Source: Enterovibrio calviensis DSM 14347
Lineage (GTDB): Bacteria > Pseudomonadota > Gammaproteobacteria > Enterobacterales > Vibrionaceae
Direction: 5' to 3'
DNA: 64,000 nt
Assembly (NCBI RefSeq): GCF_000621165.1
Contig: NZ_JHZA01000017.1
Span: forward strand, 1 to 64,000
Below are positions 24,532 to 33,135 of the stretch, piece by piece. Numbering within the stretch: the stretch's first letter is position 1; every line of letters begins with the position of its first letter. A program made the position numbers and the translations under genes. The notes beneath the pieces were generated by a model, which was not told the origin of the DNA, ran no database searches, and saw only the letters and a list, made by a program, of their open reading frames with translations.

Positions 24532-25548
24532 CTATTGTGCCGCTTTATCTTTGCGACCAACCATCAGTGCGAGTTCTGCGGTGCGGTTTGCGTAACCCCA
24601 CTCATTGTCGTACCACACGTAAAGCTTAACCTGAGTGCCGTTGATCACCATGGTAGATAGCGCGTCGATGATGCCTGAGCGTGGGTCTGTACGATAATCG
24701 ATAGACACCAATGGGCGTTCCTCGTATCCCATAATCCCTTTAAGAGGGCCGTCTGCCGCTTCTTTGAGCATTTGGTTAACTTCCTGCTCCGTGGTCGGGC
24801 GGCTGACTTCAAAAACGCAGTCAGTCAGTGATGCATTCGTCAGCGGAATACGAACTGCATGGCCGTTAAGTTTGCCTTTCAGTTCAGGGAAAATGTGCGT
24901 AATCGCAGTTGCAGAACCTGTGGTGGTAGGGATGAGTGAGCTTCCGCAGGCACGTGCACGACGAAGGTCTTTGTGAGGCGCATCAATGATGGTCTGTGTG
25001 TTAGTAATGTCATGAATGGTGGTCATTGAACCATGGACAATACCCAACTGCTCGTGAATGACCTTAACAACAGGAGCCAAGCAGTTTGTTGTGCATGATG
25101 CGGCGGTAACAATCGGATGGTTTTCTGGCTCGTAGTCTTCGTGGTTAACACCCATAACCACGTTAAGTACGCCGTCTTCTTTGACAGGAGCAGTTACTAC
25201 TACGCGTTTTACCCCTTGCTCGAGGTAAGCATTTAGCAGTGCTTTGGTTTTCATTTTGCCTGAAGCTTCGATAACGATGTCGCAACCGGACCAATCGGTA
25301 TCTTCAATGGCACGATTTTGGCTACAGGTGATCACAGTATCGTTGACGGTGATTTGATTTCCTTCTGCACGAGCTTCGTGATGCCAGCGGCCATGTACAG
25401 AGTCGAAGTTCGCCAGATGCGCGAGTGTCGCTGCATCGCCTTCAGGGTCATTGATCGCGATAAACTCTACATCTTTTTGATCGAAGGCTGCACGAAACGT
25501 GAGGCGGCCCATTCTTCCAAATCCATTGATGCCAATTTTGATTGTCAT
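24532..25548 (-). CDS. gapdh: ArsJ-associated glyceraldehyde-3-phosphate dehydrogenase
   Basis: 338 residues. NAD-binding Rossmann start [13 protein letters not shown], catalytic Cys in [11 protein letters not shown] (~155) and a C-terminal [11 protein letters not shown]. The fold is standard GAPDH, but the gene sits directly before arsJ. Its established role there is to react glyceraldehyde-3-phosphate with arsenate, giving 1-arseno-3-phosphoglycerate for export. Single two-gene operon; no arsR, arsC or arsB in the window. Confidence 0.92.
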   Translation of the reverse strand: MTIKIGINGFGRMGRLTFRAAFDQKDVEFIAINDPEGDAATLAHLANFDSVHGRWHHEARAEGNQITVNDTVITCSQNRAIEDTDWSGCDIVIEASGKMKTKALLNAYLEQGVKRVVVTAPVKEDGVLNVVMGVNHEDYEPENHPIVTAASCTTNCLAPVVKVIHEQLGIVHGSMTTIHDITNTQTIIDAPHKDLRRARACGSSLIPTTTGSATAITHIFPELKGKLNGHAVRIPLTNASLTDCVFEVSRPTTEQEVNQMLKEAADGPLKGIMGYEERPLVSIDYRTDPRSGIIDALSTMVINGTQVKLYVWYDNEWGYANRTAELALMVGRKDKAAQ

Positions 25549-25595
25549 GCTTGATCCTTACTTATCTTTTCGTGAAAACGGAATGCGTTGAAAAA

Positions 25596-25634
25596 TTCAT
25601 ATGCGGAAAATCATATATATGAAATAACATATGT
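25596..25634. promoter_or_regulatory. AT-rich nested palindromes, candidate ArsR operator
   Basis: TTCATATG, TCATATATATGA and ACATATGT occur within 39 bases, 48-86 bases upstream of the GAPDH start. ArsR/SmtB-family repressors bind AT-rich inverted repeats of this appearance. The repressor gene is not in the window. Confidence 0.5.
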
Positions 25635-26017
25635 AAAGTGAAACTTCGTTGACAGTGAACAGAATGATGAACAATGTCAGCAAATTCGGATAGCAAGGCC
25701 GAGATATTTAGGCCATGCCAAGGCAAAAAAATGGCGCACGGAGAACGGTAACAGTAGCTGTGTCGCAAATAAATTAATCTAAATCGTAACAATATGTTTC
25801 CATGGGTAACAAAACAACAAATTATTAACGCGCCTTTTTGATGCTAACTCGAAGATAAATAGATGTTTCATGATATCCAAGGGTATGAATTAGAGAATAA
25901 ATGTTACGAGAATGTAATATTTGCAACTTTAGCAACTGGCTACAAAGTGTGCAAAAATACGCATCAACGAGCAAAAATTGCTCAATACGTTCATTGTTTC
26001 TTGTTGTAGGAGTTGAG

Positions 26018-26392
26018 ATGGCCTTCTTTGCGGTTATTTTTCTTTCGGTTGTTGGCGGCATTCTAGCTGGTGATCATTTCCACTCGTACATGGTGGGATT
26101 CTCACTAGCGACCTTAGCGGTAGGTTGTTGTTACTGGCTGAGTTTTCGCCATACAAAATACCCTCAATTGGCGCTCCTCATGCTTATTTCGGGTTTCGCA
26201 GTTAAGATGGGCATCACAGTATTTGGTGTGATGTGGAGTGTTGAACGAGATTTGCTGACATCACCGTTTATTTTTGCATTGTCTTACTTGTTCTTTTCTT
26301 TGGTCGCCACTTACGGCTACTTCAAGTACAGAGAATACATGGGCAAGCGTATCGACGCTGTGAAAGCTAAGCTGCAATCAAACGAAGGCTAA
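26018..26392 (+). CDS. Four-helix small membrane protein
   Basis: 124 residues from ATG 26018, placed 7 bases after AGGAG; an upstream frame of 39 codons has no such site. Hydrophobic segments at about 3-18, 24-42, 50-73 and 85-106, ending in a basic tail. Helix 3 (LMLISGFAVKMGITVFGVMW) recalls AtpI-like proteins, but no ATP-synthase genes adjoin it, so I leave it unnamed. Ends at a terminator. Confidence 0.6.
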   Translation: MAFFAVIFLSVVGGILAGDHFHSYMVGFSLATLAVGCCYWLSFRHTKYPQLALLMLISGFAVKMGITVFGVMWSVERDLLTSPFIFALSYLFFSLVATYGYFKYREYMGKRIDAVKAKLQSNEG

Positions 26393-26446
26393 GTGGCGTT
26401 TGATTTCTTCGCATAGCAACGCATAACAACGCGTAACTGAATTTAA

Positions 26447-26472
26447 GAGGTGGCTAAGGCCACCTTTTTTGT
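26447..26472 (+). terminator. Rho-independent terminator
   Basis: GAGGTGGC-TAAG-GCCACC followed by T6, 55 bases past the stop of the four-helix gene. Confidence 0.85.
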
Positions 26473-26711
26473 TTTTGTGCGTCGGTGCTTGGTTTTGATG
26501 TGGGGCGTTGATTCCCACCTGGTCTGATCGTTTCTTTTCTCAATTCCGCTCTGCTCATCGTCATCCCATTTTGTTACAGAATCAGTTTTCAATTTCAGTT
26601 TGCTGCATCTGATTGTGGTGATGCGTCGCACTCTGCTGTGTAAAAAAACATGGTTCCATTCTCTCTACTAAACTTCATATGGTTAAAAAATAAGATAATT
26701 TGCTGGAAGCC

Positions 26712-28238
26712 ATGTCGAACAGAAACCTCAATATTACGCTCGCTGTTTTATGCATCGCCATGTTGGCGATTTCCATTGCCTATACCGTTAATCAATCTAA
26801 CTACGTTGAAACGCTGAACGAAGAGTGGCATTCAGAATCACAAGAACAGGTGAATGTGGCCCTTGAGTTGGCGGCATTGGAGAGGAGTTTCGGCTATTTG
26901 GGGTTTATTCATCATTTCAAAAACTATGTATTGAGAAGAACTGATTATTACTATGTCGAGGCCACCGATAGCTATTGGGAAGCTAACGATGCACTGCTCA
27001 AATTATTGCTCTCGGATCTGTCAGAAGCCCATGTTAACGACCTCATCATTGTTCAAGGTACGTTGAATGAGTACTTTAAACAGCTCAATCAGATCTATTT
27101 GGAGTTGAAGTTTGCACCTGCAGTCGATGTTGATAAGCAGGTTAGGGTCGATGATACTCGTGCTCGGGATGCCCTTACTCGCCTTCGTTCGGATTTACTA
27201 TCAAATGTTTTCTCGAAATATGAGAAGGTCAATGACAGTAATGAAAAGAACCAATTTTGGCTCTACATCTCCTCCTCATTTCCCTTACTGGTTATCCTGA
27301 TCCTTGCGATGTCTGTGTCGGTCATCGCGAGGCGTTTGTTCTATCGACTCCGAGAGACGGATGCCATTTTTGACTCTTCTCCTGACGGGTGCCTATACGT
27401 CGACGAAACGGGCATCATTCTGCGCGCCAATCATGCGGTGACAGCAATTTTTGGCTACAGCGAAAGTGAATTGAAGGGGATGACCGTAGAAAGCTTAATG
27501 GATGATTCTCTGCGCAAAGATCATGTTACATATCGCGAATCATTCTCTGATTCAGATAGGACAAGACTGATGTCCGATTCGTCCACAGAAGTACGAGGCC
27601 TGTCTAAGACGGGTCATACCATGCCGCTGTCTATCGCTATTGCCTCTTTCCAATACAAAAAAACGTATCGAAATATCGCCATTGTCCGCGACCTATCCCA
27701 ACACAAAAAGCTTGAAAAAGAGTCTCAGTACGACCTATTGACGAATCTTCGAAATCGCCGCTCGATGGAGCAATTGTTCGATGTTGAAGTGAAACGCGCC
27801 AAGCGATATGGCCGGGATTTGTCGGTGCTACTTATCGACCTTGACCACTTCAAAGTTCTCAACGATAGCGAAGGTCATACTGCGGGAGATGAGGGGCTAG
27901 TGATGACGGCTGACCATCTTCGCAATGTCTTCAGAAAGGTGGATCATATTGGGCGATGGGGTGGTGATGAGTTTTTGATTGTTTGCCCTGAATTAAGCGC
28001 CGAGGATGCAGTGTGTCTTGCCGATCGTGTGTGTATGAGGTTTACCAAATTACCGTTTCCTTGGAATGCCGGGCTGACGATGAGTATTGGTATCGCTTCG
28101 ATGTCACCTAATCGAGCATCAGGTTCTCTCGAAACCCTGTTTGAAGAAGCAGATAAAGCGCTTTATGCAGCCAAAGCGCAAGGCCGAAACCGACAGCAAC
28201 ATTTCAGAGAGTTACGTCGGCCTAAATTGGTTAACTAG
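26712..28238 (+). CDS. Membrane diguanylate cyclase with PAS domain
   Basis: 508 residues from ATG 26712, 4 bases after GGA; a TTG at 26700 would add four. Membrane segments at ~8-26 and ~190-210 enclose a helical periplasmic sensor. A PAS domain (~215-335, FDSSPDGCLYVDETGIILRAN) and GGDEF domain (~345-505) follow. The active motif GGDEF near 416 is preceded by RKVD exactly five residues upstream, an intact inhibitory I-site, in contrast to the other cyclase. The phosphate-binding region is normal, so it should be active. Confidence 0.9.
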   Translation: MSNRNLNITLAVLCIAMLAISIAYTVNQSNYVETLNEEWHSESQEQVNVALELAALERSFGYLGFIHHFKNYVLRRTDYYYVEATDSYWEANDALLKLLLSDLSEAHVNDLIIVQGTLNEYFKQLNQIYLELKFAPAVDVDKQVRVDDTRARDALTRLRSDLLSNVFSKYEKVNDSNEKNQFWLYISSSFPLLVILILAMSVSVIARRLFYRLRETDAIFDSSPDGCLYVDETGIILRANHAVTAIFGYSESELKGMTVESLMDDSLRKDHVTYRESFSDSDRTRLMSDSSTEVRGLSKTGHTMPLSIAIASFQYKKTYRNIAIVRDLSQHKKLEKESQYDLLTNLRNRRSMEQLFDVEVKRAKRYGRDLSVLLIDLDHFKVLNDSEGHTAGDEGLVMTADHLRNVFRKVDHIGRWGGDEFLIVCPELSAEDAVCLADRVCMRFTKLPFPWNAGLTMSIGIASMSPNRASGSLETLFEEADKALYAAKAQGRNRQQHFRELRRPKLVN

Positions 28239-28321
28239 CCAACCCGTTTTTCTATGAGGAGGCGGCTCGCGGAGCGTTGTCTGAGTGGGTGAGCGCTAAA
28301 GGATACAACGCTTCGAGGGCG

Positions 28322-29491
28322 TTAAGACTCCACACGATAGGGTAGGTGTGCTTTGGCATCTTCTAAATACTGCTGAATCAAACCATGCTCTCGCTGCAAG
28401 TAATCCCCAATAGCTTGGTGGAAGCCTTGGTGTTCTAAGTAGTGGGCAGAGTAGGTGAGGATGGGTTCAAACCCGCGCATCAATTTATGCTCTCCCTGTG
28501 CCCCTGCGTCAAAACGCTGAAGACCATGTTGAATGCAATAAGCAATACCTTGGTAATAACAAAGCTCGAAATGGAGATTTTCGTACTCCGCTAAGCATCC
28601 CCAATACCTCCCATAAAGGGTATCACTCGATTTAAAATACAGCGCGCCCGCGACGGGTTCTTCGTCGACAAAAGCCAGTGTGAGAACGAGGCTGTCACTC
28701 AGCGATGCGCCTAGTTGTTCAAAGAAATCTTGATTGAGATATCCAGAATGCCCCGACCGTTTTAAATAGGTTCTCTGATAAAAACGATAGAAGGTTTGCC
28801 AGTCTGATGGACAAATATCACTGCCTTCTCGGATTTGAATATTGATGTCCTGCGCCACGATGCTCTTTCGCTCTTTGCGAATGTTCTTCCGTCGGCGTGA
28901 CGTCAATGTGGCTAGAAAATCGTCGAACGTCTTATAGTCCCGATTGAACCAATGAAACTGCACAGCACGTCGTTCTAAATACCCACGATGGGTCATGGAT
29001 GAGAGTGACGTTTTGGTTGGGAATAGGATGTGCGTACCTGAACAGCCCAATTGATCGGCGAGTGAACGCATGCCGCCGAGCAGATAGGTGATCACCGTGC
29101 GTTGATCATGCATCTTTGAAACAAAAAGACGCTCGCCAGAAGCGGGGGTAAAGGGAATCGCACAAATTAGCTTGGGGTAGTATTCAATGCCTGCATCTTC
29201 ATAGGCTTCAGCCCACGACCAATCAAACACATACTCACCATAGGGGTGCGTTTTTAAGAAGCAAGGCATGGCGCCAACAAGTTCATCTTGATGGTAAACA
29301 GCTAAATACTGAGGCAGCCAACCGCTTTTACGACCTATGACTTCACTCTGTTCTAGGGTGGCGAAAAATGCATGACGAGCAAACGGATAATCATCGGGCA
29401 GAAGTGCATTCCATTCGTTTTCCGCAATCGCAGTGATCGTAGAGAACACGTGGCATGTTAATTCGTCTGTGTCGTTTTGCTGCTTACTCAT
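28322..29491 (-). CDS. FemAB/GNAT-like acyltransferase (COG3146/DUF482)
   Basis: 389 residues. N-terminal part has RHAFFATLEQSEVIG and a central FDWSWAEAYEDAGIEYYPKLICAIPFTPASGER; the second half HWFNRDYKTFDDFLATLTSRRRKNIRKERK and GRYWGCLAEYENLHFELCYYQGI is characteristic of COG3146 proteins, which have a double GNAT fold like FemX. The substrate is unknown; an amino-acyl transfer is possible. Single gene. Confidence 0.83.
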   Translation of the reverse strand: MSKQQNDTDELTCHVFSTITAIAENEWNALLPDDYPFARHAFFATLEQSEVIGRKSGWLPQYLAVYHQDELVGAMPCFLKTHPYGEYVFDWSWAEAYEDAGIEYYPKLICAIPFTPASGERLFVSKMHDQRTVITYLLGGMRSLADQLGCSGTHILFPTKTSLSSMTHRGYLERRAVQFHWFNRDYKTFDDFLATLTSRRRKNIRKERKSIVAQDINIQIREGSDICPSDWQTFYRFYQRTYLKRSGHSGYLNQDFFEQLGASLSDSLVLTLAFVDEEPVAGALYFKSSDTLYGRYWGCLAEYENLHFELCYYQGIAYCIQHGLQRFDAGAQGEHKLMRGFEPILTYSAHYLEHQGFHQAIGDYLQREHGLIQQYLEDAKAHLPYRVES

Positions 29492-29582
29492 TCTTGATTT
29501 GTTTCCTTTGCTTTACTGCCAGCGCGTCCAACTCGCATATTGATTGAGCATTGGCTAAATAACAACCCACAGAATTGAGGGG

Positions 29583-29632
29583 TATATACCCAAGCAACCG
29601 GAGTCCTGCATCTTTAGTTTACTTAGGTATAA
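29583..29632. repeat. Dispersed palindromic intergenic repeat, copy 1 (degenerate)
   Basis: TATACCCAAGCAACCGGAGT ... ATCTTTAGTTTACTTAGGTATA. The two arms are complementary with several mismatches. Same family as the elements at 51777, 53296 and 63884. Confidence 0.7.
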
Positions 29633-29883
29633 GTAACAGAAGGAGCAGTTTGACCCCCTGTATCTTGAGGTTGGTTGAGCCGCTTTCTAAGCGTGGTACA
29701 AAATGCCAGTGGCAGAAGCAAAACTATCGGAATATGTCATGCTTACTCATATGTGACATTTAATACTGGATTATCAAACTATATTGGCTTTTTGAGCTTG
29801 ATATGTGACTGTTAGGTGGCATAAGATTTCTTTAACAATCTGATAACAGGTTGGGTTCTGCTACGGTTCTCAAGGAATGAAAG

Positions 29884-30519
29884 ATGCAAAATAAATTTCT
29901 GATCGAAGCTTTCCAAACACCGGAAGAAGTATCGTCAACATTGCTTCCTTACTTTGCCAAACTGAGTAAAGACCCCTATGTCGACAGTGATGTTCGCTTT
30001 AGAAGCTATGCGCGCTTTGCGCTAAACGATAGCGGCGAAATATCACGCTTACCTCATCAATCATTTATACAGTCTTCAGATGTGAATCGGGTTGTTGGGG
30101 ACGTTGAGCGTCACTTTGCACCGATGGATGATGACATGGTGGCGCTTCCTGAATTTGTTCACCTATTGCGATCATTTGCGTCGGCAACAGGTTTGGATGT
30201 GACGAGTGGCGATGTAGATGTTCACCAAATCCGCGTAACCTGCTCCGCACAAGATACCAGTGCCCCCGCGCCAGAAGGCATTCATCAAGACGGATTCCGT
30301 TTCGTCGGTATTTTCTGTGTACAGCGCCAAAATATCGCGGGTGGATTTACGCAAATCTATACCTCTCCGGTTGAACAGCATCCGCACTTAAACACTGTAT
30401 TAGAGCCTAATCAATTCGTTATCCTCGATGATCAGCGCTATTACCACCATATTTCAGAAACGCTGTCGAGCGAGGCAGGCAAAGAGGGAGTCCGCGATGT
30501 CTTCGTATTCACCGCTTAA
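29884..30519 (+). CDS. 2-oxoglutarate/Fe(II) dioxygenase family protein
   Basis: 211 residues. The iron motif HxD is IHQDGF (~137-140) and the distal His lies in YYHHIS (~184-186); the sequence fits the PF10014 family (2OG-Fe_dioxy_2). Characterised members hydroxylate free amino acids such as L-isoleucine. The next gene begins inside this one (30497), so the two are coupled. Product of the pair is unknown; see findings. Confidence 0.85.
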   Translation: MQNKFLIEAFQTPEEVSSTLLPYFAKLSKDPYVDSDVRFRSYARFALNDSGEISRLPHQSFIQSSDVNRVVGDVERHFAPMDDDMVALPEFVHLLRSFASATGLDVTSGDVDVHQIRVTCSAQDTSAPAPEGIHQDGFRFVGIFCVQRQNIAGGFTQIYTSPVEQHPHLNTVLEPNQFVILDDQRYYHHISETLSSEAGKEGVRDVFVFTA

Positions 30520-31759
30520 TCAAGACAATGTAAAACAACTGCGCGGAATGTTTCCGGCATTGCAGCGAACAGTTAATGGTGTTTCTCCTGTATACCTTGA
30601 TGGCCCAGGTGGCACCCAGCTTCCTGATTCGGTGATTGATGCATTTGGTGCTTATCTTCGTAGCGGGAACTCGAACTTAGGCGGTAAGTTTCAGGTCAGT
30701 CAGGAAACGGTATCGCTGGTGGATCGTGCGCGTGCCAGTGCAGCTGCGTTGCTGGGTGCTTCTTCGACAGATAGCATTTTCTTTGGCGCAAATATGACGT
30801 CGGTGACCTTCTCTTTTAGCCGCGCACTTAGCCAAGAATGGCAAGCGGGCGATGAAGTGATTGTCTCTATGGCTGACCATGGTGCCAACCGATCAAGCTG
30901 GATCATGGCGGCGCAAGACAGGGGGGTAACTGTTCATTATCTTCCTGTTGTCGATAACACCAGCACCTTAGATTTAGATGCGTTGGCAGCCTTACTCAAT
31001 AGCCGCACTCGACTGGTGGCGGTGACGGCCGCAAGCAACATCACGGGCACCCTGACAGATCTGGAAACCGTGATTGCAATGAGCCACGACGTGGGCGCGA
31101 AAGTGTTTGTGGATGCGGTGCATCTATTGCCTCATGAGCTGGTGGATGTGCACGCGTTAGATGTTGATTTTTTAGCGGGCTCTGCATACAAATTCTATGG
31201 TCCTCACCTTGGCTTTTTGTACGGAAAGCATGAATGGCTCTCATCAATTCGTCCTTACAAAGTCGAGCCTGCGCCGACACAAGCGCCTAATTGCTGGGAA
31301 ACTGGCACACTGAACTTTGAAGCACTGAGCGCATTTGTCGCCGCGGTGGAATACTTAGCGTCGCTGGGCGATGAAGGCGAAGATAAAACACTTCGCGAAC
31401 GATTGGCGTCGGGCTATGACAATATTCAGCAGTATGAAATGACCTTATCAGCCTACTTCTTGGCGCAGTTAAAGCAGCTAGATAATGTGCAATTATATGG
31501 TGTCGATCAGGTGGAAGGACGCACGGCGACGTTTGCGCTGAGATTTGGTGATTGTGACCCAACGGTGGTTGCCGAAGCCTTAGGTCGTCGACAAATCTAT
31601 GTTTGGAGCGGTCACCTCTATGCCGATAGACTCACAGACGCATTTGGCGTGACAGCGAAAGGCGGCATCTTGCGCGTGGGCTTGATGCACTACAACACAG
31701 TAGAAGAGATCGATGTTTTCTTCGATGCACTAAAAGACGTTTTATCAACAGTGGCCTGA
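30497..31759 (+). CDS. Class V aminotransferase, cysteine-desulfurase-like
   Basis: 420 residues from ATG 30497, 6 bases after GAGGGAG inside the dioxygenase gene. N-terminus VYLDGPGGTQLPDSV, PLP-region FVDAVHLLPHELVDV and the lysine motif GSAYKFYGPHLGFLYG (~234) mark it as class V, of the cysteine-desulfurase-like subfamily (TIGR01976) with no known physiological substrate. It may act on the product of the dioxygenase. Ends in a terminator. Confidence 0.88.
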   Translation: MSSYSPLNQDNVKQLRGMFPALQRTVNGVSPVYLDGPGGTQLPDSVIDAFGAYLRSGNSNLGGKFQVSQETVSLVDRARASAAALLGASSTDSIFFGANMTSVTFSFSRALSQEWQAGDEVIVSMADHGANRSSWIMAAQDRGVTVHYLPVVDNTSTLDLDALAALLNSRTRLVAVTAASNITGTLTDLETVIAMSHDVGAKVFVDAVHLLPHELVDVHALDVDFLAGSAYKFYGPHLGFLYGKHEWLSSIRPYKVEPAPTQAPNCWETGTLNFEALSAFVAAVEYLASLGDEGEDKTLRERLASGYDNIQQYEMTLSAYFLAQLKQLDNVQLYGVDQVEGRTATFALRFGDCDPTVVAEALGRRQIYVWSGHLYADRLTDAFGVTAKGGILRVGLMHYNTVEEIDVFFDALKDVLSTVA

Positions 31760-31792
31760 ACACAGGCAAGTCGGAATGTCTCCGATGATGAT

Positions 31793-31822
31793 TCGCCGAC
31801 CATTGTGTCGGCGTTATTTTTT
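31793..31822 (+). terminator. Rho-independent terminator of the dioxygenase/aminotransferase operon
   Basis: CGCCGAC-CATTGT-GTCGGCG followed by TTATTTTTT. Overlaps the stop of the converging cytochrome gene. Confidence 0.85.
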
Positions 31823-32353
31823 GGTGTGTATCTTAAACGCTCCAGTTACGTGGAGAGCGATTAACAGGCAAAGCACAATCGCGAAATCTTTATGATAGTG
31901 AGCGGCGTGACCTGCCAGTGCAAAGTCGGGATCACCTTTCATAAGTAGCGCGTCGCTCACTGCATTCGGTAAGTAGTTAACAACATAGACCCCGAAAAAT
32001 TGAATCCCATAAGGGTGTGAGGTCAAATAACCAGAGATAGGTAGGGCAAGCATTAAGAGGTAGAAGCTCCCATGCACCGAGCGTGATAGTGCGGCGATAT
32101 AAGATGTCGAGTAGGTGTTCCAATCTGGCGTTGTCGCACTCAGGCGAAACCAGCACCTCATCATGAACAAAGGGAATAGCAATAATCCGATGGATTCATG
32201 GGTATCACGTATCCACCATTTGACGGCGCTCATGTCTGACAGTTGAGGGCTAATAAATCCAGTGATTAGCATCACCGTTAGCATGGCTGCCATTACCCAA
32301 TGCAGCACACGTAAGCGCTCGACGTAGCCTTCCATTTCAGGAAGCAAGACCAT
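31814..32353 (-). CDS. Cytochrome b561 family protein
   Basis: 179 residues from ATG 32353, 6 bases after GAGGAG; a longer frame exists upstream. Four membrane segments, with heme-ligand histidines in VLHWVM (~14), DTHESIG (~47), RSVHGSF (~90) and ALHVTGAF (~170). Transfers electrons from the quinone pool in the inner membrane, often to periplasmic oxidants. Single gene. Confidence 0.87.
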   Translation of the reverse strand: MVLLPEMEGYVERLRVLHWVMAAMLTVMLITGFISPQLSDMSAVKWWIRDTHESIGLLLFPLFMMRCWFRLSATTPDWNTYSTSYIAALSRSVHGSFYLLMLALPISGYLTSHPYGIQFFGVYVVNYLPNAVSDALLMKGDPDFALAGHAAHYHKDFAIVLCLLIALHVTGAFKIHTKK

Positions 32354-32460
32354 GTTCGCTCCTCTATCTGACCCAAGCAATCTCAGTGTATCTCCTTTCC
32401 TTTTTAAGCCGAATGGCGCATGCGGAAGGGAGGTGCGTGTTTGTACATCGGCTTACAAAT

Positions 32461-32490
32461 GAAAAGACCCGCCAAAGGGCGGGTCTCTTT
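32461..32490 (-). terminator. Rho-independent terminator of yqfB
   Basis: AGACCCGCC-AAAG-GGCGGGTCT stem with TTTTC on the minus strand, 21 bases past the stop. Confidence 0.85.
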
Positions 32491-32510
32491 CGTTATGTGG
32501 CGAGAGGGGC

Positions 32511-32834
32511 TTATTCGCTCACTAACGTATAGGTGATCACGTAGAAATCTTCGTCGTTCGGGTAGATTTCGCGGATCAGCGGCTTGAGCTCATCCAGCGC
32601 GATGAACTCTTGAGCTGCGTGTTCTTCGTTGATGTCATCAAAGCCAATCTTTTCGACCGATACGATGTCAATTTGGCAGACGTAAGCATCTTGCTCTAGC
32701 GTATGAACATCAACGCGTGTGCCGGGAACGTAATGAGATTCAGATTCATCTCTGATCGTGATGGTTTTCTTACCTGACGCAACAAGCGGCGTCAGCCATT
32801 CAAAGAAGGTAATTTTAGTGGGTGCTTGGCTCAC
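32511..32834 (-). CDS. yqfB: N4-acetylcytidine amidohydrolase (ASCH domain)
   Basis: 107 residues from GTG 32834 (TTGAGG 8 bases upstream); E. coli YqfB has 103. The signature KKTITIRDESESHY and the C-terminal IREIYPNDEDFYVI match YqfB. It hydrolyses N4-acetylcytidine to cytidine, a nucleoside-recycling role. Single gene with its own terminator. Confidence 0.9.
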   Translation of the reverse strand: MSQAPTKITFFEWLTPLVASGKKTITIRDESESHYVPGTRVDVHTLEQDAYVCQIDIVSVEKIGFDDINEEHAAQEFIALDELKPLIREIYPNDEDFYVITYTLVSE

Positions 32835-33135
32835 AGTGATTGCCTCAAATAAGTGAGATGACAATGGCTGCGCATTAAAGCACAGAGTCGGGAAATTGCA
32901 TCAGATTTTTAGAGAATCGCACACACTTTTTGGTGATAAACGACACGAGGGTGGGTGGTTAAGGCGATTGGAACAGATAAAAGCCTGTATCCCGCTATCT
33001 TGCAGGGTTTGGTTTAACGTATAATTAGCGGTTATACCCGTGTCAGCCACCGAAAAGCTTTGCCATTGCGCATGGCAGAAGTGAGTAGGTAGTTTGGCTG
33101 TGCGAGAACAGTACTATTTGAGATAAGAAACGTTT

